From positions 1 to 9,505 of the forward strand of contig URUQ01000046.1 in the NCBI GenBank assembly GCA_900551145.1: DNA of 9,505 nt, given 5' to 3'. The notes under the pieces are model-generated. The model saw only the letters and a program-made list of their open reading frames with translations. It ran no database searches and had not been told where the DNA came from. The first letter of the stretch is position 1; every line of letters starts with the position of its first letter. A program made the translations under genes and the position numbers. This DNA is from an uncultured Eubacteriales bacterium. Lineage in GTDB: Bacteria > Bacillota > Clostridia > Christensenellales > CAG-917. Below are positions 4,406-9,505 of the stretch, piece after piece.

Positions 4406-7400
4406 ATGAGAAAGAAAGTAACTCTATTTTTGATTTTGGTTCTCTGCGTCTTGTTGACGCTTTCGCTCGTTGCGTGCAACAACGGTCAAATCGACAAATT
4501 ACCCGATGAAATCGGCGCGGGCGACGTCAATGACAACAAGAACGACGGCAATATAAACGCATACCTCAAATTCGGTATGCCAAAAGCCGTATCGTCTATT
4601 TTCAGCAGTATTTATGCGGACGAGTTCAACATGAGCGACGTCGAGTATAGCATCGTTTATACCGACAACACATCGACGACCGTCGTCAACGGCGGAAATT
4701 TGTCGGACGCTATGGTGACCAAAGTCGTTGACAATTCCACAAATCAAGACGTTTTGAAAGACCTCGGTTCACCCATCGTGTGGCGCAAAGGTCATTATAT
4801 GGTTTTCGTTTCCGTTACTCTCTCCGGCGGAGGAAAGGCGGAAGGCTCTTTTGCTCTCCACTTGAAGGACCGCTACAAAGAGACGGAACAAGTCACTCTC
4901 ACATTCGACCTCAACAACGACAAAGCGACGGCATTTTTCGGAACTTTTAAGGGCGGAAAAGGCACTGTCAAAGTCGACAAAGGCATTACGCTTGCAAGCT
5001 GGGACGATTTCACCGATGCATTCAGAATGGTGTGCGAAGGACAGGCGTTGTCTTCTGTGACTTACTCGGGCGGTACGCTTTCCGCAACGTCTGGCTTCAA
5101 TGGCGGATTTACTATCGATTCGGATATCTCGTTCAAAGCCAACTGGACAGCCAACGTCATTAAAGCAACTCTTCTTCTCGACAAACCCAATACAACCGTG
5201 CAATACGGCAAGAGCGATCCCGTTCTCGAATCAGCCGAGGGCGCAAAACTCGCAACTCAAAGCGTAGTTCGCGGTACGGGTAAAATTCAAGCGCCCGTAG
5301 TTGACAAATTCAATGTCTTCAACGGTTACTATTTTGCGGGCTGGTATATAGACAACGACGGCAACGGCAAGTATAGCGAAGGCGACACGCTTTGGTCTTT
5401 CTCACAAAGCGTAGGCAGCACGGATATCACTCTCGTTGCTCGTTGGACGGAGCGTTCTTACACTTTCACGCTCTACACCATGGGTGGCGTATATCCGCAA
5501 GGCGTTACCAGTTCTTTGAATATCAAATCTGACAAAGACGTTCCGACGGGTTACACCCTTGTCAACGCAACGTCGAGATTCGGTCTTGAAAATCATGCAA
5601 TCAACAGAATCGTTGTCAATGACTTGGCATACGGTGTCGATTATTCCAAATATATCTTCAAAGTGGTGGTTTTCGAGTCTGCCACGGACGAACAAATCAA
5701 AGCAAACACGAGATATTTCACTTTTGCAGACTTGACTGCAAAGCTCGTAAAGGGCAGTGAAAACTACGTTGCGAACAGCGGTATTTACAGAGATTATCAA
5801 TGCACCGAACCTGCAAAGGTCGATAAGATCGAGTCCGACGAAACGGGCAAAATCGACGATATCGGTTACGTCAAGTGGGCTTTCAAAGAGGTTGATGGTG
5901 AAAGCGACAGAGCGCGCCTTGAAAGACTGAGCGGTTATTACACCGACGTCGTTTTCAAGGATTGCCTCACTATCAAGTCCGACGGAAGCATCCGTATTGA
6001 CAAGATTGCGGACGAGTCGGTAAGCGAACTTATTATCCCCGCAACTCTCATCGTCGGCGGTAAGGAGTGTCCCGTCACCGAGATTTCCGCAAAGTCTTGT
6101 ATGAATCTCAAAGCCTTGCTCAAAATCGATATGTCCAAGGCAAGTAACCTTACAACGATAGGAGAGCAAGCGTTTGCGCATTGCCCCGCGCTTTCCGAGG
6201 TTATATTCCCGCAAAATTCTGCAATTACGGAACTTGGCAAAAACGTATTTTACAGATCTCGTTTTGAAAACGAGTACAAAGAGAAGAACAACACCGATTA
6301 TTTCATTGTCAACGAAGTTCTTTACAAATACGTCGGAACGAGCGTGGATGCAAACGGCGAAGCGGTCACTTCAATCGACCTTACGTCCTTGACGCAAGTC
6401 AAGACTATCGCGGACGGCGCGTTTGCAAATCGTACCGAAATCAAGAGCGTAACGCTCGGTGACGGCGTAAAGAGAATAAACAACGGCGCATTTGCCGGTT
6501 GCACGGATCTCGATACGTTTATCGTGTCCGAAAATTCGCAACTCGAGTATATAGGCGAAACCGCGTTTGACGGTTGCGCAAAACTCATCTCTACTACAAG
6601 CAACGTTTATGCCAACGACGGTCACACGGACTACAAGGCAATCATAATCGGCAGAGTTTATTATCGTTTCCTCGATACTACGGCAACGAGTGCGATTATA
6701 CCCACCAACAACACGGCCAGTATTCACGTAAATCACATTGCCGCAAACGCATTCAAAGATTGCAAGAATATCGCAACCGTCACAATCGATTATCCGCAAG
6801 AGATTTTGTCCATCGGCAAAGACGCTTTCAGTATGACCGAGTGGATAAAAACGGAAGACAACTTCACCAAAGACGGTTTCTCAGTTGTCAACGGTATGCT
6901 CACCATTTACTATTCGGGCAGTTTGGGCGTTGAGTCCGACATCGTGTTGCCCTCAAACGTAAGAGTCATCAACGAGCATGCGTTTGCTACGTTTGCAAAC
7001 CAAATAGCAACCGTGCAAATCGGTGACGGTGTGGAAAGAATAGAGAATTACGCCTTTGTGGGCGCAAGCTCTTTGGTAAGCTTGATTTTGCACAAAGTCG
7101 GCGTCGATACCGCTCAAAACAAACTTACGGACGCACCCGAAATTGCGGAATATGCCTTTGCGGACAAAGACGGCAAATTGCTTGATACGGTAAGGTTCTT
7201 CTTCCGCGAAGAAGTCATCAACTTCCTCGACGCACATAAAGACGGTGACGACGTAACGGATAGCGCGACTATCGGCTGGATAAGACTTTACAAGCAATAT
7301 CGTTTGAGATTCATCACCGAAGATATCAAGGCAGTGTGGATTGCAAACGACGCAATCTCTCACGTCGTATTGCGCACCGACAGCAACCAAAGCGCGGTTG

Positions 7401-9331
7401 ACACAATCAAGGCGGAGTACGGCTCGATTATCGCCAAAGCACTCGTTGTCACCGGCAATACCGAGGTCGTGAGATACGAAGATTTGGATATCACCGCCAA
7501 CACCGTGTCCGCAACGCTTATCACGAAAGATAATTATCCCGACCTTTACGAGGAGGGCGTAAACAAGTACGTTTTGACGTTTACCTACGACGGCAGTGAA
7601 AAGGGTTGCCACAACACGCCTGCCGACGGCAACGCGTTTATAGTGACGATAGTCGACGCAATCGGTTCAAGCGAAACGAGCAGTTTCTACGAGACCAAGA
7701 TTGGAAAATATCCTCAAAACGGCACGGTTATCGACGCCAACGGCAAGACGCAAAACGACGCTTTCTGGTTCGAGGGCTTCGAGGGCGACGTCGACGGAGA
7801 GCTTTTGCCCACGTTCTACACGTCCAATAGCGGTGTAAACGTAACGTTTGTGTACAGAGACGTTGCGGGCAATATCCACCGTATTCCCGTCAAGAGTATC
7901 GAGGGCTTCAGCACCATTGACGAAAAACCGGGTGAAGCAAAATTCACGGTTGACTTCCATGGTATCGGTACGTACGTGTTCAGTGTGGACTACAACGTTA
8001 AGAGGTCGAGATATATCGCAATAGAGCAAGTCGATGCGGTGGCAATTCCCATCAACGGTGAGCCCCTCAATTATTTCAGAAACTTCAACGTCAATATGGT
8101 CGGGCAAGACGGTTCTATCTCTCAAAAACCGCTCAGCACGCTTCAAGGCTTCGAGGTTATTGAAGTCGACGGCGTCAAGACGTCCAAAGTCAATACGGCA
8201 ACGCTCGGTTTGCACACTCTCAAAATTGCGTACAACCGCACGGATGCCGCAAACGAACTTACTCAAACCATAACTTATTCCGTAGTGCTCGAAGCAGACT
8301 CTTCGCTCTTCACTTACGAAGTGATCGATTACGCTGCAAAGACCGCAAGAATAACGGGCTGTCTCGCTTCCGCAAAGAGTATGGAAACCATCGTATTGCC
8401 CTCGACTTACACTGAAAACGGCGTTGTTTATGCGGTTACGGACATCGGAAATATCCAATCCGAACGTGGCGTATTTGAGGATTACACCAAGCTCAAAGCC
8501 GTCTACCTGGGTAGAAATATCGTCAAAATCGGCACAAACTCGTTTAGAGGTTGCACTGCGCTCGAACACGTTTATACCGCTCAAAGAGTGGATGACGATG
8601 CTGTGGTGCTTCACGATTACAACTTTGACGTAATAAGCACCGAAGAGACGGAAAACGATACTATCAAGTACGTCAGCGTAGTCAACTTGCAAGGCGTTGA
8701 ATACAACGGTGTTCTCGTCATCGGCGCACAATACGCGACTGAGGCAACGGAAGGCACAAAACGCATCGTTTATAAGGTTGTCGGCATCGGTGAAGGCGTC
8801 ACCGTAAACGCAGGCACGGAAGTGTTCTTGCCCGATACGGTGTATAGATTTAGTGCAATCAAATACGTTTCGGCAGTCGAGGGTGAAGAGGGAGCAGCGG
8901 TTGTTCCGTACGTTTACACGTCGGCAAACGGCATCAAGTTCAAGACCGTAGAATATGTAAGCGAATCCGTCGAATATATCGGCAACAGCGCATTCTCGGG
9001 TTGCTCTTCGCTCAAATCCATTGATTTGACCAGAGCCACCAAACTCGATTATATCGGCGCAAACGCCTTTGAAAATTGCGGACTCGAAAGCATCGATTTG
9101 AGCAAAAATACATTGCTCAAATCAATCGATGCAAAAGTATTCAACGGATGCACGAGCCTTTCTACCGTCATGGTATCTTCTTCTTTGAAGTATATCGGTG
9201 ACCGAGCGTTCGGTGGATGCACCAATCTTTTGCACTTCACGTTTAGCGATGTCAACGGTTTGGAAACCGTCGTCGAAACGGCGTTTGAGGGTTGCACCAA
9301 AGATGGTTTCGTAGCACCGACCAAAGCGTAA
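4406..9331 (+). CDS. Giant BspA-like LRR surface lipoprotein with InlB-type B repeats, 1641 aa
   Basis: Exported, lipid-anchored surface protein. The signal peptide has R2-K3-K4, a hydrophobic core and a lipobox L21-V22-A23 before C24, then an Asp/Asn-rich linker (about 25-52). An Ig-like region at about 53-160 is followed by two B-repeat-like units (Flg_new/Listeria-Bacteroides type) at about 163-247 and 250-347, each closing with a KANW or ARW end. The second holds an EF-hand-like loop (316-327). After a region of unknown fold (348-538) comes a BspA-like LRR_5 block (about 540-930), opened by ELIIPATL and built of repeats of the IGxxAFxxCxxL pattern. A middle region (about 935-1325) includes two related Ig-like units (1144-1198, 1227-1277). 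A second LRR block runs from IVLPSTY (1329) to the end. No LPXTG, S-layer or dockerin anchor is seen, so attachment should be through the N-terminal lipid. Such proteins are usually tied to adhesion, but no ligand can be named. The start is supported by AAGGCGG at 4392-4398. Confidence 0.93.
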   Translation: MRKKVTLFLILVLCVLLTLSLVACNNGQIDKLPDEIGAGDVNDNKNDGNINAYLKFGMPKAVSSIFSSIYADEFNMSDVEYSIVYTDNTSTTVVNGGNLSDAMVTKVVDNSTNQDVLKDLGSPIVWRKGHYMVFVSVTLSGGGKAEGSFALHLKDRYKETEQVTLTFDLNNDKATAFFGTFKGGKGTVKVDKGITLASWDDFTDAFRMVCEGQALSSVTYSGGTLSATSGFNGGFTIDSDISFKANWTANVIKATLLLDKPNTTVQYGKSDPVLESAEGAKLATQSVVRGTGKIQAPVVDKFNVFNGYYFAGWYIDNDGNGKYSEGDTLWSFSQSVGSTDITLVARWTERSYTFTLYTMGGVYPQGVTSSLNIKSDKDVPTGYTLVNATSRFGLENHAINRIVVNDLAYGVDYSKYIFKVVVFESATDEQIKANTRYFTFADLTAKLVKGSENYVANSGIYRDYQCTEPAKVDKIESDETGKIDDIGYVKWAFKEVDGESDRARLERLSGYYTDVVFKDCLTIKSDGSIRIDKIADESVSELIIPATLIVGGKECPVTEISAKSCMNLKALLKIDMSKASNLTTIGEQAFAHCPALSEVIFPQNSAITELGKNVFYRSRFENEYKEKNNTDYFIVNEVLYKYVGTSVDANGEAVTSIDLTSLTQVKTIADGAFANRTEIKSVTLGDGVKRINNGAFAGCTDLDTFIVSENSQLEYIGETAFDGCAKLISTTSNVYANDGHTDYKAIIIGRVYYRFLDTTATSAIIPTNNTASIHVNHIAANAFKDCKNIATVTIDYPQEILSIGKDAFSMTEWIKTEDNFTKDGFSVVNGMLTIYYSGSLGVESDIVLPSNVRVINEHAFATFANQIATVQIGDGVERIENYAFVGASSLVSLILHKVGVDTAQNKLTDAPEIAEYAFADKDGKLLDTVRFFFREEVINFLDAHKDGDDVTDSATIGWIRLYKQYRLRFITEDIKAVWIANDAISHVVLRTDSNQSAVDTIKAEYGSIIAKALVVTGNTEVVRYEDLDITANTVSATLITKDNYPDLYEEGVNKYVLTFTYDGSEKGCHNTPADGNAFIVTIVDAIGSSETSSFYETKIGKYPQNGTVIDANGKTQNDAFWFEGFEGDVDGELLPTFYTSNSGVNVTFVYRDVAGNIHRIPVKSIEGFSTIDEKPGEAKFTVDFHGIGTYVFSVDYNVKRSRYIAIEQVDAVAIPINGEPLNYFRNFNVNMVGQDGSISQKPLSTLQGFEVIEVDGVKTSKVNTATLGLHTLKIAYNRTDAANELTQTITYSVVLEADSSLFTYEVIDYAAKTARITGCLASAKSMETIVLPSTYTENGVVYAVTDIGNIQSERGVFEDYTKLKAVYLGRNIVKIGTNSFRGCTALEHVYTAQRVDDDAVVLHDYNFDVISTEETENDTIKYVSVVNLQGVEYNGVLVIGAQYATEATEGTKRIVYKVVGIGEGVTVNAGTEVFLPDTVYRFSAIKYVSAVEGEEGAAVVPYVYTSANGIKFKTVEYVSESVEYIGNSAFSGCSSLKSIDLTRATKLDYIGANAFENCGLESIDLSKNTLLKSIDAKVFNGCTSLSTVMVSSSLKYIGDRAFGGCTNLLHFTFSDVNGLETVVETAFEGCTKDGFVAPTKA
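4892..5446 (+). repeat. Two InlB/Listeria-Bacteroides-type B repeats within the giant gene
   Basis: Two successive units of roughly 85-98 codons each begin with a beta strand (VTLTFDLN at residue 163; VIKATLLLDK near 250) and end in an aromatic closing strand (FKANW to residue 247; LVARW to residue 347). The second contains the hallmark FAGWY segment. They are diverged in sequence, so this is a protein-level rather than a DNA-level repeat. Confidence 0.7.
6023..7093 (+). repeat. First BspA-like leucine-rich repeat block
   Basis: About nine units of the LRR_5 type fall between residues 540 and 896. Clear examples are IGEQAFAHCPAL (from residue 585), IADGAFANRTEI, INNGAFAGCTDL, IGETAFDGCAKL, IAANAFKDCKNI and IENYAFVGASSL. 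A weaker IAEYAFADKDG follows just outside. Spacing is irregular, with longer inserts between units, as is usual in this family. Confidence 0.85.
8390..9316 (+). repeat. Second BspA-like leucine-rich repeat block
   Basis: This opens with IVLPSTY (from residue 1329), which mirrors the ELIIPATL opening of the first block. After IGTNSFRGCTAL and an insert of about 130 residues come five tightly packed units from residue 1522: IGNSAFSGCSSL, IGANAFENCGL, IDAKVFNGCTSL, IGDRAFGGCTNL and VVETAFEGCTKD. The more regular C-terminal units carry the cysteine seen in the best-conserved BspA repeats. Confidence 0.85.
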
Positions 9332-9351
9332 TTAAACGCAATTTAACGTAA

Positions 9352-9378
9352 AAAAATCGTAAAAAGCATACGATTTTT
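9352..9378 (+). terminator. AT-rich hairpin after the giant gene
   Basis: AAAAATCGTA (9352-9361) pairs with TACGATTTTT (9369-9378) around a seven-base loop. The stem has only two GC pairs, so alone it would be a weak terminator. It lies directly before a stronger one and the two probably act in series. Confidence 0.55.
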
Positions 9379-9382
9379 CATC

Positions 9383-9412
9383 AAAAAGCACCGCTTTTCG
9401 GCGGTGCTTTTT
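9383..9412 (+). terminator. Strong intrinsic terminator after the giant gene
   Basis: AAAAAGCACCGC (9383-9394) pairs perfectly with GCGGTGCTTTTT (9401-9412) around a six-base loop, ending in a T tract. It lies about 50 bases after the stop codon and marks the end of this single-gene unit. The symmetrical A and T runs mean it could work in both directions if a convergent gene once followed. Confidence 0.92.
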
Positions 9413-9456
9413 ATATCTCTTGGCATTGACAATTATTGTTGATAACCGAATTATCG

Positions 9457-9505
9457 CTGTCTCTTATACACATCTCCGAGCCCACGAGACGGACTCCTAT
9501 CTCGT
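9457..9505 (+). other. Illumina Nextera (Tn5) adapter carried into the contig end
   Basis: CTGTCTCTTATACACATCT (9457-9475) is the Tn5 mosaic-end sequence as it appears in read-through. It is followed by CCGAGCCCACGAGAC (9476-9490), the Nextera read-2 adapter arm. GGACTCCT (9491-9498) is an eight-base i7 index, which I recall as N705, and ATCTCGT (9499-9505) is the start of the P7 tail. The order is exactly that of a library molecule, so these 49 bases are not genomic. Confidence 0.98.

Noticed and set aside
7667..8731. Long open frame on the - strand (about 354 codons) inside the giant gene
   Set aside because: It lies wholly antisense to a gene with clear domains. Its translation has no recognisable motif, is rich in Asp/Val/Arg as expected from the reverse of the LRR gene's codon use, and has no Shine-Dalgarno. 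Other antisense frames in this gene (for example 5402-6214 and 6953-7612) are of the same kind.
9260..9331. Cell-wall sorting signal (LPXTG) or dockerin at the end of the giant protein
   Set aside because: The C-terminus is an LRR unit followed by a short GFVAPTKA tail, with no LPXTG, no hydrophobic segment and no paired calcium loops.
9426..9456. Promoter for a gene beyond the window, with TTGACA at 9426-9431
   Set aside because: Only a -35-like hexamer is present; the AATTAT at 9449-9454 is a poor -10, and the genomic sequence ends at 9456, so nothing can be assigned to it.

Overview
The window looks like the end of a draft contig from an endospore-forming, low-to-mid GC member of the Bacillota, probably an uncultured gut-type Clostridia lineage. 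The evidence is a dpaA-dpaB pair for dipicolinic acid (spore cores only), strong Shine-Dalgarno sites and U-tract terminators of Firmicute type, and two lipoproteins with an LVAC-N lipobox, one of them a giant BspA-like protein typical of gut Clostridia. A more precise placement (for example Christensenellales-like) would be a guess. No phage, insertion sequence, CRISPR, tRNA or rRNA is visible. The last 49 bases are Illumina Nextera adapter, so the biological sequence stops near position 9456.

Layout. Positions 1-456 hold a promoter -10, a small lipoprotein gene of unknown function on the + strand (53-406) and a perfectly palindromic, bidirectional terminator (426-456). That terminator also serves the convergent operon dpaA-dpaB on the - strand (1756 down to 477, start and stop overlapping as ATGA). 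An 81-bp divergent gap holds a sigma-K-like promoter reading into dpaA. On its other side is a + strand P-loop protein (1838-2848) of the two-lobed PRK06851-like type. After 66 bp carrying a near-consensus sigma-A promoter comes a PlsC/LPLAT-type acyltransferase fused to a zinc ribbon and a further C-terminal domain (2915-4243), closed by a terminator (4258-4285). The second half of the window is one gene (4406-9331) for a 1641-residue lipoprotein with Ig-like regions, InlB-type B repeats and two blocks of BspA-like leucine-rich repeats. Two hairpins follow, then adapter.

How the genes work together. DpaA and DpaB together make dipicolinate from a lysine-pathway intermediate in the mother cell. 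The pair is self-contained here, without the lysine-pathway genes that often accompany it. The P-loop protein and the acyltransferase sit divergently next to it; a sporulation role for them is only an inference from position. The two lipoproteins are predicted to be anchored outside the membrane, and the large one resembles surface adhesion or carbohydrate-contact proteins.

Most notable points: dpaA and the acyltransferase both lack a Shine-Dalgarno and both have promoter-like -10 elements 4-6 bases before the ATG, so both may be leaderless; DpaA is unusually short; the second lobe of the P-loop protein has lost its Walker A motif; a strong hairpin ends one base before the Shine-Dalgarno of the giant gene; the contig end is sequencing adapter. 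I did not find a convincing new defence, mobile or biosynthetic system.
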